Counted from the stretch's first letter, positions 1 through 9,148 are shown. The stretch is 64,000 nucleotides of DNA from JAIWNK01 sp964453115 (GCA_964453115.1 CAYVRT010000017.1:1-64000), one strand, 5' to 3'. Notes: generated by a model not told the origin, from the sequence alone. Translations and numbers: made by a program.

Positions 1-1
1 G

Positions 2-826
2 CATCAGCGCATCATTGCCCTGCTGGAGGCCAAACAACCAGCGGCCATCATCTCGGCAACCGGCAGAAATTCGGCGGTGGCGGGTGGGGTTTATCCCTTT
101 CCGTTGATTGAGGATGGCGATTTTGACATTCCGTCGGTTTATATGACGGCGGAGGAAGGCCAACGGTTGCTGCCCTATTGTGGTAAGTCCGTTTCGCTCG
201 TGTCGCGTTCGCAGCGTGTGCCGGCAACCGCCTTCAACGTCATCGCGCATCAGGGCAGCGACCCTGTGGGGCGGATTGTCATCACGGCCCATATTGACGC
301 CAAGCGCGGCACGCCCGGCGCAATTGATAATGCAACCGGTGTCATCGTCCTGCTTTTGCTGGCCGAACTGCTGGCAAAAGAAACGCCTGCGCGCCGGGTG
401 GAGCTGATTGCCTTCAATGGCGAGGATGATTATGCCGTGCCGGGGCAGATGGATTATCTGCGCAAGCATGAGGGCCGCTTTGGTGAACTGCTTTTGAATA
501 TCAATATTGACGGTGCAGGTTACAAAGAAGGCCCGGCTGCTTTTTCGTTGATGGAATTGCCGGAGGACTTGCGGGCGCAGACAAGCCGGGTGTTGGAAAA
601 CTATCCGGGCATTGTCGAGGGGCCGCCCTGGTATCAGGGCGATCACAGCATCTTTTTGCAGCAGGGCTGCCCGGCGCTTGCGGTTTCGTCGCTGTGGCTC
701 CTGGAGCAGATGGAGAACCAGGATATTACCCACACGCCGAAAGACAACCCGGCGATTGTGGATTGTCACAAACTGGTTGAAATTGCCCATGCGCTCCATG
801 AATTGGTGCGCGCCCTTCGTCCATAA
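2..826 (+). CDS. M28-family zinc aminopeptidase, 5' partial
   Basis: The reading frame is open from the first bases of the window, so the start lies upstream; a GTG at 77 is only an internal codon. The visible part holds the end of a PA-like region and then a zinc exopeptidase core. The motif HIDAKRGTPGAIDNATG supplies the first metal ligands (His, Asp), FNGEDDY the Glu/Asp pair, NINIDGAGY another Asp, and GDHSIF the last His. These match the co-catalytic di-zinc site of M28 aminopeptidases, which remove N-terminal residues from peptides. No signal peptide can be judged because the N terminus is missing. The next gene starts 24 bases downstream on the same strand. Family confident, substrate unknown. 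Confidence 0.85.
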   Translation, partial: HQRIIALLEAKQPAAIISATGRNSAVAGGVYPFPLIEDGDFDIPSVYMTAEEGQRLLPYCGKSVSLVSRSQRVPATAFNVIAHQGSDPVGRIVITAHIDAKRGTPGAIDNATGVIVLLLLAELLAKETPARRVELIAFNGEDDYAVPGQMDYLRKHEGRFGELLLNINIDGAGYKEGPAAFSLMELPEDLRAQTSRVLENYPGIVEGPPWYQGDHSIFLQQGCPALAVSSLWLLEQMENQDITHTPKDNPAIVDCHKLVEIAHALHELVRALRP

Positions 827-850
827 GCGCTTTTTGTTCTTCCCAAAGCC

Positions 851-1426
851 ATGACGACTATTTTGGATATTGGTTATCGTTCGACCCATTACTGGCTGGT
901 GGGGGGCGGCGCTTCTTATCTGTTGGTGGATATGGGTTGGCCGGGTAGCCTGGGGATGATGAAGGCCAATCTCAAACGCATGGGTGTGCCAATTGGCAAA
1001 CTTGCCTATGCGTTCGCCACGCACTATCACATGGACCATGCTGGTTTGGGCGAGGAACTGAAGCGCGAGGGCGTCCCTCTCCTGGTGCTAGATGTGCAGG
1101 TTTCCGCCATTCCGCTCATGAAACCGTTCATGAAACCGCAAGATCACTACCTGCCGATTACAGAGCAGGGCAATGTTGTCATCTCCTGTGCGCAGGGCCG
1201 CGCTCTGCTGGCAACGCTTGGCATTGCCGGGCAGTTTTTGCACACGCCCGGCCATTCGCCGGATAGTGTCTCGCTGCTATTGGACGATGGGACAGCCTTT
1301 ACCGGTGATTTGCCGCTGGAGGCATTGGCATTTGAGAACTCAACCGCCCTGGCAGACTGGCAGCTGTTGCGTCAGTGCGGCGCAAAGCGGGTTTACCCGG
1401 CCCATGGTCCGGTTCGGGATTTGTGA
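851..1426 (+). CDS. metallo-beta-lactamase fold hydrolase
   Basis: A 191-residue compact MBL-fold hydrolase. The metal motif HYHMDH (HxHxDH) lies at residues 58-63. Further ligands are His131 or His135 in HTPGHSPDS, Asp153 in FTGDLP, and His185 in PAHGP near the C terminus, so the dinuclear metal site is complete. There is no signal peptide, which suggests a cytoplasmic enzyme of the glyoxalase II/thioesterase-like branch; the substrate cannot be inferred. It follows the M28 peptidase closely on the same strand and may be co-transcribed with it. Confidence 0.85.
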   Translation: MTTILDIGYRSTHYWLVGGGASYLLVDMGWPGSLGMMKANLKRMGVPIGKLAYAFATHYHMDHAGLGEELKREGVPLLVLDVQVSAIPLMKPFMKPQDHYLPITEQGNVVISCAQGRALLATLGIAGQFLHTPGHSPDSVSLLLDDGTAFTGDLPLEALAFENSTALADWQLLRQCGAKRVYPAHGPVRDL

Positions 1427-1513
1427 ACGTTTCTGGCTGTTGATTGCAAAAACCGTGATATGCTTATGAAGTGGGCTAGAACGGTTTTGGATCTGGATTG
1501 CAAGGAGGCTGGT

Positions 1514-1819
1514 GTGAAGGCAAAAGAGATGGCTGCTTTGCTCTTGTTGCTGGTGGGCTGGTCGGGAATGTTGGTTTCGGTAGCTTTTTACCTGCTCTTT
1601 TGGCGGGTGGACAATGAGCCGGGGGCGAAGGATATTCCGCAGTTGCTCTGGGCGGCGATTTTCTTTCTCTCCACCGGCGGCCTGGCATTCCTTGCGGCCA
1701 ACATCTATCTCCTGATGCGGCGGGCCTGGAAGGCCTACCTGATTGCTGCAGGGGGAGCGTTGCTGATTTTGCTGGTGGCTTTGTGCCTTTCGCCAGCTTT
1801 GTTGATCTTTTTGGTGTAG
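1514..1819 (+). CDS. small three-helix membrane protein, unknown function
   Basis: A 101-residue hydrophobic protein. The reading frame extends up to an ATG at 1460, but a strong ribosome binding site AAGGAGG at 1502-1508 sits 5 bases before a GTG at 1514, so I take the GTG as the start. Three hydrophobic stretches (about residues 6-28, 40-65 and 71-100) are likely membrane helices with short charged connectors. I recognise no family. It sits in a run of same-strand genes with short gaps. Confidence 0.6.
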   Translation: MKAKEMAALLLLLVGWSGMLVSVAFYLLFWRVDNEPGAKDIPQLLWAAIFFLSTGGLAFLAANIYLLMRRAWKAYLIAAGGALLILLVALCLSPALLIFLV

Positions 1820-1849
1820 GGAGCGCGGAGGCTCTGAAAAGGAATCTGA

Positions 1850-2644
1850 ATGATGGATGCACACCCCAATTCTCCAGTTCGTCTTGCACCCAAATTGGCC
1901 GAAGGGATCATTCCGGCGCGCCGTGTTTGGGGAATGCTGGCTTTGCGTTCGGGGCTTAGCTTTGGATTGTTGCTGTTCCTGGCTGGCGTTTACTGGTTGT
2001 TGGGCAGCCAATCGCCGCTTGCCGACTCGTCGGCCTGGTGGTTGTGGTTTGTCTCCATTACAAACATTGTTTGCATTGTCTTGCTGGTTCGCCTGGGGCG
2101 TTTGGAAGGTGTTCGGCTGCGGGATCTTTATTTTCTCGATCGCACAACCTGGAAAGGCGATTTGCTGTGGTTTTTGCTGGCTTTGCTTGGCAGTGCCGTT
2201 TTTGCCATGCAGCCGCCGATCTGGTTGGCCCAATTTTTGTGGGGAGATGCCGATTTGCCAAATGCTTTGCTTTTTCGGCCTTTGCCCGTTCTGGCGGTTT
2301 ATCCGCTCTTTTTGTTGATGCCTGTAACGCAGGCTTTGGCGGAATTGCCCATCTATTGGGGCTATGTTGCCCCACGCCTCCGTGCCTCTGGCTGGAATCG
2401 CTGGGCTGTGATTGGTGTGGTGGGGCTGATGCTTTCCCTTCAACACATGTTTTTTGCTTTTCAATGGGATTGGCGGTATGATGTTTGGCTGGCTTTTAAG
2501 TTTTTGCCTTTTGCTTTGTTGTGCGGTTTTGTGATTGACCGCCGGCCAACAATTTTGCCGTATCTCATGCTGACGCACTTCCTGTTGGATGCTTCGCTGC
2601 CCTTCTTCGCGTTGATGGTTTCGAATGGCATGCCGCTTTCCTGA
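1850..2644 (+). CDS. polytopic membrane protein, possibly divergent CPBP family
   Basis: A 264-residue protein with about seven hydrophobic segments. Its layout resembles CPBP (CAAX protease-like) intramembrane proteins. A central ALAELPIYWGY segment sits where motif 1 (EExxxR) belongs, a later LSLQHMFFAF carries a His, and THFLLDAS fits the last HxxxD/N motif. Motif 1 is not canonical, since only one acidic residue and no Arg are present, so proteolytic activity is doubtful. Start: ATG 1850 (or 1853) after AAAAGGA at about 1837-1843. The assignment to CPBP is tentative. Confidence 0.5.
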   Translation: MMDAHPNSPVRLAPKLAEGIIPARRVWGMLALRSGLSFGLLLFLAGVYWLLGSQSPLADSSAWWLWFVSITNIVCIVLLVRLGRLEGVRLRDLYFLDRTTWKGDLLWFLLALLGSAVFAMQPPIWLAQFLWGDADLPNALLFRPLPVLAVYPLFLLMPVTQALAELPIYWGYVAPRLRASGWNRWAVIGVVGLMLSLQHMFFAFQWDWRYDVWLAFKFLPFALLCGFVIDRRPTILPYLMLTHFLLDASLPFFALMVSNGMPLS

Positions 2645-2677
2645 GAAAATGGAACCGGCTTGCTGAAGGATTTGGAA

Positions 2678-3529
2678 ATGGAGCAAGGTATGGCAGAAAA
2701 GATTCAAGGCGAGAATGAGCCATTGGCTGCGGATGCAGCAATTGACCTGCATCTGCACACGCATTATAGCGACGGACGTTGGACGCCCGAAGCACTGCTG
2801 GACCATTTGCAGGCTGCGCAGTTTGCCCTGGCCGCCATTACGGACCACGATTGTTTTGACCGGGTGCCGGAATTGCAGGAATTGGCCCGGCAACGGCAAC
2901 TGCGGCTGCTGGTGGGGGTGGAAATGACGACTACCTGGCGCGGGGAAATGACCGACCTTTTGTGCTATGGCTTCGATCCGTTGCACCCGGCGATGGTGGA
3001 AATTGCCCGCGATGTGCTGGAACGGCAGAAGCAGAATACCCGTCAGGTGTGCGAGCGGTTGTGGCAGCAGGGCTGTCAACTGCCGGAAGCGGTGGTGGAG
3101 GAAGTGGTTGCCCAGCCCAGCTCCTGTCAGCCACATAGATTGGTGGCGCAGCTCAAGCAACGTGGCTATGAGCTGGCTGACAAGATGCTGCTGGATTTTG
3201 CGACAGCCGACCCTGTCGCCGTGGCCGAGGCGGCACACCGCGCCGGCGGGGTGTGCCTGATTGCGCATCCGGGACGCGATGATGGCTATCGGCCTTTTGA
3301 TGAGGCTTTGCTGGATGCGTTCGGCGGTGAGGTGGCAATTGATGGTCTGGAGGTTACTTACCCGCGCCATACCCCGGCACAGGTGCAGTTCTATGCCGAT
3401 TATGTGCGGCGGCACCATTGGCTGGCCGGGGTGGGATCGGATTCGCATGGCCCGGAGAAACCGCCCATTCGCTACCGGGCCGATTGTGGGCGCGATTTGT
3501 TGGCGCGGCTGGGGATTGTTGTTGCCTGA
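2678..3529 (+). CDS. PHP-domain metal-dependent phosphoesterase
   Basis: A 283-residue PHP-fold hydrolase related to the TrpH/YciV group, which includes 5'-3' RNA exonucleases and 3',5'-nucleotide phosphatases. The N-terminal DLHLHTHYSDG carries the HxH metal motif, ITDHD the next ligands, VGVEM the Glu, LIAHPGR a His, and VGSDSHG near the C terminus the final Asp/His. The frame is open from a TTG at 2660, but GAAGGA at 2665-2670 is well placed for the ATG at 2678. The next ORF begins 7 bases after the stop, suggesting an operon. Activity on nucleotides is inferred from the family. Confidence 0.8.
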   Translation: MEQGMAEKIQGENEPLAADAAIDLHLHTHYSDGRWTPEALLDHLQAAQFALAAITDHDCFDRVPELQELARQRQLRLLVGVEMTTTWRGEMTDLLCYGFDPLHPAMVEIARDVLERQKQNTRQVCERLWQQGCQLPEAVVEEVVAQPSSCQPHRLVAQLKQRGYELADKMLLDFATADPVAVAEAAHRAGGVCLIAHPGRDDGYRPFDEALLDAFGGEVAIDGLEVTYPRHTPAQVQFYADYVRRHHWLAGVGSDSHGPEKPPIRYRADCGRDLLARLGIVVA

Positions 3530-3536
3530 GGTGCGG

Positions 3537-3932
3537 ATGGAGGCTACAGACCGGCGTCAGCAACGGAATCGGTTCATTGGTTTGCTGCGTGCCCTGGCGG
3601 ATGAGATGGAAGCTGCGGCGCTCTTGCCGCCTTTGACTGCCGAAGCACAGCAGGCGCAGGGGGTGGCTTTCAAAACCCGGGCGGGGCGGGCTGTTTGGGC
3701 GGCATGGCAGGCCGGTGAATTGCGCAGCGATGGCCGTTTGCTGATGGTGTTGAATGCCTGGGCGGGTGAGCCGCTGACCGATTGGCGCGCCTGGCAGGGC
3801 TTTGAGGCGCTCTGCCTGGAATGGCAGGCAAAGCGCTTTTTGCAGGAAAAACGTGCCCTGGGCGAATTGCTGGCCTGTGTGCGGGTCGTTGGCCGGTTGA
3901 TTGATGAATTGGAACGTGCAAATATTGAATGA
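3537..3932 (+). CDS. hypothetical helical protein
   Basis: A 131-residue, Ala/Leu/Arg-rich, predicted all-helical protein without membrane segments or recognisable motifs. The start is ATG 3537, preceded by TGAGG at 3526-3530; a GTG at 3531 is an alternative. It lies 7 bases behind the PHP phosphoesterase, so coupled translation is likely. I do not recognise the family. Confidence 0.55.
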   Translation: MEATDRRQQRNRFIGLLRALADEMEAAALLPPLTAEAQQAQGVAFKTRAGRAVWAAWQAGELRSDGRLLMVLNAWAGEPLTDWRAWQGFEALCLEWQAKRFLQEKRALGELLACVRVVGRLIDELERANIE

Positions 3933-3950
3933 AAGGTTGGTTGAGGAAGA

Positions 3951-5039
3951 ATGGATTTGAACGGTCGTGAGGATGCGCTGGTACTACAACCGGTTTACCT
4001 TGGCCTGCGCAATCAGATTTTGCAGCTTGTTCCGCAAGAGGTGGGCATTTCCCCCGGTCAGGCATTGCCTACGGTCTGGGGTGGGCTGATGGAGATGCGG
4101 TATCCGCAGGCTGTGGTGACCCTTGCCTTGCTGGCGGATGGCACAACCAGTCTTTATTTTAGCAATGGCGGGGGGATGTTGGGGGGTGGGCAGATTTTGC
4201 CTGTGGCCCATGCCAGTCAGGCATGGATTGCGGCGGCGGAGATGCAGTATGCAAACATGCCGCAAACGCAGGCTTTTCCTGTGCCGCTGCCCGGCAAGGT
4301 GCGGTTCTATATCTTGGCGTATGCTGGAATCTATACTGCCGAAGGCGATGAGGAAGAGCTGGCAACTGGGCGGCATGACCTGTCGGGGTTGTTTTTTGCC
4401 GGGCAAGAGGTTATCTCGCGCTTTCGCATCAGTCAGCAGGAGGGGCAAATGGCTGCCCCTCAAACGCTGGATGAGCTAATCCGGTTGAGCGCTGCGCCAT
4501 TGTTGAAATCGGTCGGTTTTCGCAAGGTTGCACATACCTTTCAGCGGCAGGTGGGAGAGATTTGGCAGGTGGTGAATTTCCAGGCCAGCCAGGGCAACAT
4601 TGGCCTGCGCCGCAAGTTTACCCTCAATTTTGGTCTCTATCATCCAGCGATTGCCCGGCTGGCGGGCGTTGCCCCTTGCCCAGATGGGCCAAAGGAAGAG
4701 CAATGTCAGGTGCGGACCCGGATTGGTGGTTTGCAACGGGTCAAAAGGGACTGGTGGTGGGATGTGGGGCAAAAATCTGTTGGCTATGAGGTTGTTTGGG
4801 CGCTTGAGGAATGCGGCTTGCCCTGGTTGGAGGGCCATTCCAATCTATCCAGCATGGCGGAGGCACTGCGCGAGCAGCCATCCATCCTTGCCGCAGCGGC
4901 TGCACTGGCTGCGGGGGAGCAAGCGGAGGCGCGGCGCAGGTTGGCGCAGATGATTGCGAACCGTCCTTTGGCGGCACAGGCGGCGCGGCAATGGGCGCAG
5001 CAGCAGGGCTGGGAGGGATTTGATGCGCCTGTGGTGTAA
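3951..5039 (+). CDS. two-part protein with a C-terminal DUF4304-like domain
   Basis: A 362-residue protein. Residues 1-165 form a domain I do not recognise, with a glycine-rich FSNGGGMLGGG stretch. From about residue 170 it resembles DUF4304: the segment around LLKSVGFRKVAHTFQR, then WQVVNFQAS and the following strands are typical of that family (function unknown). The C-terminal 60 residues are Ala-rich and helical. There is no signal peptide. The next gene overlaps the last 17 bases, so the two are translationally linked. Confidence 0.65.
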   Translation: MDLNGREDALVLQPVYLGLRNQILQLVPQEVGISPGQALPTVWGGLMEMRYPQAVVTLALLADGTTSLYFSNGGGMLGGGQILPVAHASQAWIAAAEMQYANMPQTQAFPVPLPGKVRFYILAYAGIYTAEGDEEELATGRHDLSGLFFAGQEVISRFRISQQEGQMAAPQTLDELIRLSAAPLLKSVGFRKVAHTFQRQVGEIWQVVNFQASQGNIGLRRKFTLNFGLYHPAIARLAGVAPCPDGPKEEQCQVRTRIGGLQRVKRDWWWDVGQKSVGYEVVWALEECGLPWLEGHSNLSSMAEALREQPSILAAAAALAAGEQAEARRRLAQMIANRPLAAQAARQWAQQQGWEGFDAPVV

Positions 5040-5490
5040 GAAATGCCGTGCGGAACGAACGATGGAAGAAGCACTGAAAAAGCCGGTGGATACCATGTTC
5101 GGCGATGGTATGTGGTGGCATTGTCGCGCCTGTGGAACGGAACTGAAGCAGTATCCGGCATTGGGCGCGCAGGAAGAGGCTGTGTTGGGCAAGGTGCGTT
5201 CTGCGCTTGTCCGGCTGGAACAAGGAGATGGGCTTGAGCCGTTGCAAACCTGTCAGCTGTTGTGGGAAATGCAGGATTGTTATGCGGCGGCGCAAAATCG
5301 AGTGGCTGCCTGTGCGGTGTTGTTTAACCTGCAATGGCTGGCGCAGACAAGTGGCCTGTCGGGGTGGCCTGTTGCAGCGGCTGAGCGCTTCAATCAATTG
5401 GCGGCCATAACCCTTGGGCTGCCGCACCAGACTTGCTGCCCCTTGCCGCAATTGCTGGAGCGATTTGTCAGGGATTACTGTCCGCAATAG
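5023..5490 (+). CDS. small protein with N-terminal zinc ribbon
   Basis: A 155-residue protein starting at ATG 5023, inside the end of the preceding gene, with GGGAGG at 5011-5016 as ribosome binding site. The first 40 residues contain WCKKC and HCRAC, two CxxC knuckles about 30 residues apart, which suggest a structural zinc ribbon. The remainder is helical, with scattered Cys and no known motif. The overlap with the DUF4304-like gene suggests a joint function. Confidence 0.6.
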   Translation: MRLWCKKCRAERTMEEALKKPVDTMFGDGMWWHCRACGTELKQYPALGAQEEAVLGKVRSALVRLEQGDGLEPLQTCQLLWEMQDCYAAAQNRVAACAVLFNLQWLAQTSGLSGWPVAAAERFNQLAAITLGLPHQTCCPLPQLLERFVRDYCPQ

Positions 5491-5526
5491 ATGGCACAGA
5501 ATGTCGAACCCGAATTAGGAGCGAAA

Positions 5527-6033
5527 ATGGAACCATGGGTTGAATGTATGGAAGAATATCGCCGCCAAATGACGCTTGGCCTTGTGCCAAAGGCCTATCA
5601 AGGTCTGATGCAATACCTTCTGTCGCTGAAAACGCACCTGAAAGATCGTCATCCCGATTTCTTTGTCTCTGGAAACTTGTATTTTGGGTACATGGATATG
5701 ACGTATTTTTCCTTTTACCCGCCTGCGCTGGGACAAAAGAAGTTGAAGGTTGCAATCGTCTTTGTTCACCCAACGATGCGTTTTGAGGCCTGGCTGGCGG
5801 GCTATAACAAACAGGTGCAATTGCACTACTGGCAGCGCTTTCGAGATGGGGGATGGAATTTATATCCGCTTGTGCCAGCTTTGCAAGGTTCGGATGCAAT
5901 TGTGGAGCATGTGCTGGTGGAACAGCCCAATTTTGGCGACTTGCCAGCTCTGACCGGGCAGGTTGAGCGCGGTACGCTGAAATTCATTGCCGACCTGGAG
6001 CAGTTTTTGGGTGGGGCTGAACCGGGTGAATGA
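5527..6033 (+). CDS. DUF7000-like protein
   Basis: A 168-residue protein similar, as I remember the family, to the small soluble DUF7000 proteins. Typical segments are AYQGLMQYLLSLKTH, SGNLYFGYMDMTYF, KLKVAIVFVHP, FEAWLAGYNKQVQ and EHVLVEQPNF. The function is unknown. The open frame begins at an ATG at 5491, but AGGAG at 5517-5521 fits the ATG at 5527 and the family similarity begins there. It ends the run of plus-strand genes; a strong promoter for the next gene overlaps the following gap. Confidence 0.65.
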   Translation: MEPWVECMEEYRRQMTLGLVPKAYQGLMQYLLSLKTHLKDRHPDFFVSGNLYFGYMDMTYFSFYPPALGQKKLKVAIVFVHPTMRFEAWLAGYNKQVQLHYWQRFRDGGWNLYPLVPALQGSDAIVEHVLVEQPNFGDLPALTGQVERGTLKFIADLEQFLGGAEPGE

Positions 6034-6038
6034 ACGCG

Positions 6039-6066
6039 TTGACAGAACGGAGAGATGCGATAGAAT
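6039..6066 (+). promoter_or_regulatory. sigma-70-type promoter, probably giving a leaderless mRNA
   Basis: TTGACA at 6039-6044 and TAGAAT at 6061-6066 are separated by 16 bases. The ATG of the cyclase gene begins only 7 bases after the -10 box, so transcription should start at or next to the start codon. No Shine-Dalgarno sequence precedes that ATG. Confidence 0.75.
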
Positions 6067-6073
6067 CAATTCT

Positions 6074-9000
6074 ATGACGGAACGAGAAACGCTCCTGCAG
6101 GCCATTGCGACACTCCAGGCACAACGTCCCTTATTGGGTGATGCGGTGGTGGAGGCGGCGCTTGCCCCGCTGCGCGAAAAACTGGCGATGCTTGCGGCAG
6201 AGGGTGAGGTGGAAGAGCAGCGGAAACAGGTGACGGTTTTGTTTGCCGACCTGGCCGGGTTTACCGAAATGAGCGAGGTGCTGGACGCTGAAGAAATCAG
6301 CGATATTATCAATTTGCTCTGGCAAAAGCTGGATGCAATTATCCTGGAGCATGGTGGGACGATTGATAAACACATTGGCGATGCGGTGATGGCCGTGTGG
6401 GGCGTGGTGGCGGCGCAGGAAAACGACCCGGAGCGGGCCATTCAGGCCGCCTTGGAAATGCAGCAGGTGTTTGTTGACCCTGTGCCGGTGCGCGCGGTGG
6501 TGAGAGAGCGTTTATCCGGGTTGCGAATGCGGATTGGCCTGAACACAGGCTCGGTTTTGTTGGGGAACATTGGCTCAACCCATGAATTTACCGCCATGGG
6601 GGATACGGTGAATGTGGCGGCCCGGCTGGAGCAGGCGGCGCCGTTGGGCGGTGTTCTCATCTCGCAGGATACGTACCGGCATGTGCGTGGCATCTTTCAG
6701 GTGCAGGCCCAGCCGTTGTTGAGTGTCAAGGGCAAGTCGCATCCCTTGCAAACCTACCTGGTGACGGGCATCCGTCCGGCTGAATTTCGCGTTCGCACGC
6801 GTGGCGTGGAGGGGGTCGAGACGCGCCTGGTGGGGCGCGCAGCAGAGTTGCAGCGTCTGCGTCAGGCCTATGCGGAGGTATTGACGGGCGGGCGGCTGCG
6901 CATGGTGACGATTGTCGCCGAGGCGGGGGTGGGCAAGAGCCGCCTGCTGAGCGAGTTCGATGCCTGGGTGCAGGCTCAGGCCGAGCCGGTGGTGGCTTTT
7001 CGGGGGCGGGCGAGCCAGGAAATGCAGACGGTGCCTTATGCCCTGATGCGCAACCTGATTTCTCATGCTTTTCAAATTTATGATAGTGATGCATTGCAGG
7101 TCGTTTATGATAAGTTGGCCGTTGGGTTATCGGATGAGACGAATTACCGCGCCTCGCTTCTTGCCCGGTTGCTGGGGTTTGATGCGGATGTGGGGCATTG
7201 GGCAGAAGATGCCCGGCAGCTGCGCGACCGGGCTGTGCAATATTTAAGCGATTGTTTCAAGACTTTGGCGGCAGAGTCTCCGCTGTTGTTGTGGTTGGAA
7301 GACCTGCACTGGGCAGATGATAGCTCGTTGGATGTGCTGGAACAATTGTTGCGGGCCTTATCGGCACACCGGGTGCTGATTGTAGGAGCGGCCCGTCCGG
7401 TGCTGTTTGAGCGCCGCGCCCATTGGGCAGCGGGTGCTTTTCATGCTTGTTTGCAATTGCCGCCACTCTCTGCCGAGGAAAGCCATGCCCTGGTGGCGGA
7501 TATTTTGCAAAAGGTTGAAGATTTGCCGCTCTCTTTGCGTGAGCTGTTGGTTCAGACGGCGGAGGGCAACCCCTTTTACCTGGAAGAGCTGATCAAAATG
7601 TTTTTGGAAGATGGGGTGATTGTCAAACAGCCGCAGGCCTGGCAGGTGAATGCCGAACGGCTGGCGGGTGTTCGTGTGCCGCCGACCTTGACGGCGGTTT
7701 TGCAGGCGCGCGTTGATTTGCTTTCGGGGCAGGAGAAGATGACCTTGCAGCGCGCCTCTGTGATTGGGCGCACATTTTGGGCCGAGGCGTTGCAATTTTT
7801 GGAAGGGTCGCTTTCATCGGGGAGGGACCCGTTGCAGGCGCTTTTGGCTTTGCGGCAGCGCGAGATGGTCTTTTTGCAGCCAGAATCGGCTTTTGCGACA
7901 ACCGATGAATATATCTTCAAGCATGCGTTGCTGCGCGATACGGTGTATGAAAGTGTCCTCAAGCGTCAGCGCCGCGCCTATCATGCCCGTGTGGCGGACT
8001 GGTTGTTGAAACATTGCGGCACGCGCGAGGGGGAATTTTTGGGGCTGATTGCGGATCACCTGGAGCGTTCGGGGCAGGTGGAATTGGCAATCCAATATCT
8101 TGTTCGGGCGGGCGAAAATGGGTTTGCAACCTATGCATACCGGGAGGCAGCCGAGTATTTTGCGCGTGCCCTGGACTTGCTGTCAGCGGATAGTGAGGAA
8201 TGCATTGCCCTGTTCGTCAAATCGGGGCGGGCGCACTGGTATCTGGGTGAGTATGGACGCGCTCAGGAGCTTTTGCAGGCCGGGGTGCAGATGGGAAAAC
8301 GGTATGGCGATGATGGCTCTTGTGCCGATGCACTTTGCGATTTGGGCGGGATTGAACGGAAATATGGCAATTGGGCTGCTGCCAGGGCTTGTTTGAACGA
8401 GAGCCTGAACCTGGCCCGCAAACAGGGCGATGCGGTGCGGATTGCCCATGCGCTCTATGGCCTGGCATGGGTGGATATTCGGCAGGGGGATTATCCGGCG
8501 GCACGGGCCTTGTTGTTTGAGAGCCGGACGCTCTATCAGGCAGCGGGTGAGCGGCGCGGGCTGGCGGATGCATTGAACGGCCTGGGCAGCGTTGCGCTGA
8601 ACCTGGAGGCCTACGAGGAGGCGCGCACCCTCTACCGTGAGAGCCTGGCGCTGTGCCGGGAACTGGATGACCAGCCCGGTGCATCGGCTGCGCTGGTGAA
8701 CCTGGGCGAAACCGCCCGGCGTCAGGGAGATTACCGCTCGGCGCAGCAGTTCTATGAAGCCTCGTTGGAAATTGACCGGCAGATTGGGGATGAATTGCTG
8801 GAAGCAATGACACTGGGCAATTTGGGACATACGGCGCAGGCCTGTGGTGAGTATCTGGCAGCCGAGCAATATTACCGCTCGGGGTTAAAAACGGCGGTTG
8901 CCATTGAATCTGTGCCGGATATGTTGGATGGGCTGGCGGGGCTGGCGGGCGTTTTGGCGCGCACTGGGCGGCAAGAGGCAGCCCGGGAGGTGCTGGGCGT

Positions 9001-9148
9001 TGTGCTTCATCACCCGGCCTTGGAAGAGGAGAGCCGCCTGATTGCTGAGCAGGCCCTGGCTATACTTCTGCCGCAGCAGGTTGAGGCTTCGCCGCAGGAG
9101 TTGAAGGCGTTGGTTAAATCGGTTTTAGCGACTGCGTTGCCCGCTTAG
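6074..9148 (+). CDS. class III nucleotide cyclase - AAA/STAND ATPase - TPR regulator
   Basis: A 1024-residue signalling protein. A short N-terminal helical segment is followed by a class III adenylate/guanylate cyclase domain (about 50-225). The metal Asp residues are in LFADLAGF (Asp59) and HIGDAVMAVWG (Asp103), and the transition-state Asn/Arg are in MGDTVNVAAR. The cyclase therefore looks catalytically intact. A P-loop ATPase follows (AEAGVGKSR, about 282-290; Walker B-like LLLWLEDLHWADD). From about 650 to the end are TPR-type repeats (DALNGLGSVALN, AALVNLGETARR and similar). The architecture suggests a protein- or ligand-sensing switch that makes cyclic nucleotide. The start is ATG 6074; upstream in-frame codons lie before the promoter. 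It is a close paralogue of the gene at 48832. Confidence 0.85.
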   Translation: MTERETLLQAIATLQAQRPLLGDAVVEAALAPLREKLAMLAAEGEVEEQRKQVTVLFADLAGFTEMSEVLDAEEISDIINLLWQKLDAIILEHGGTIDKHIGDAVMAVWGVVAAQENDPERAIQAALEMQQVFVDPVPVRAVVRERLSGLRMRIGLNTGSVLLGNIGSTHEFTAMGDTVNVAARLEQAAPLGGVLISQDTYRHVRGIFQVQAQPLLSVKGKSHPLQTYLVTGIRPAEFRVRTRGVEGVETRLVGRAAELQRLRQAYAEVLTGGRLRMVTIVAEAGVGKSRLLSEFDAWVQAQAEPVVAFRGRASQEMQTVPYALMRNLISHAFQIYDSDALQVVYDKLAVGLSDETNYRASLLARLLGFDADVGHWAEDARQLRDRAVQYLSDCFKTLAAESPLLLWLEDLHWADDSSLDVLEQLLRALSAHRVLIVGAARPVLFERRAHWAAGAFHACLQLPPLSAEESHALVADILQKVEDLPLSLRELLVQTAEGNPFYLEELIKMFLEDGVIVKQPQAWQVNAERLAGVRVPPTLTAVLQARVDLLSGQEKMTLQRASVIGRTFWAEALQFLEGSLSSGRDPLQALLALRQREMVFLQPESAFATTDEYIFKHALLRDTVYESVLKRQRRAYHARVADWLLKHCGTREGEFLGLIADHLERSGQVELAIQYLVRAGENGFATYAYREAAEYFARALDLLSADSEECIALFVKSGRAHWYLGEYGRAQELLQAGVQMGKRYGDDGSCADALCDLGGIERKYGNWAAARACLNESLNLARKQGDAVRIAHALYGLAWVDIRQGDYPAARALLFESRTLYQAAGERRGLADALNGLGSVALNLEAYEEARTLYRESLALCRELDDQPGASAALVNLGETARRQGDYRSAQQFYEASLEIDRQIGDELLEAMTLGNLGHTAQACGEYLAAEQYYRSGLKTAVAIESVPDMLDGLAGLAGVLARTGRQEAAREVLGVVLHHPALEEESRLIAEQALAILLPQQVEASPQELKALVKSVLATALPA

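Noticed and set aside
1340..3448. Minus-strand open frame of about 700 codons
   Set aside because: It spans four good plus-strand genes, and its His/Gln/Pro-rich product is a typical complement-frame shadow.
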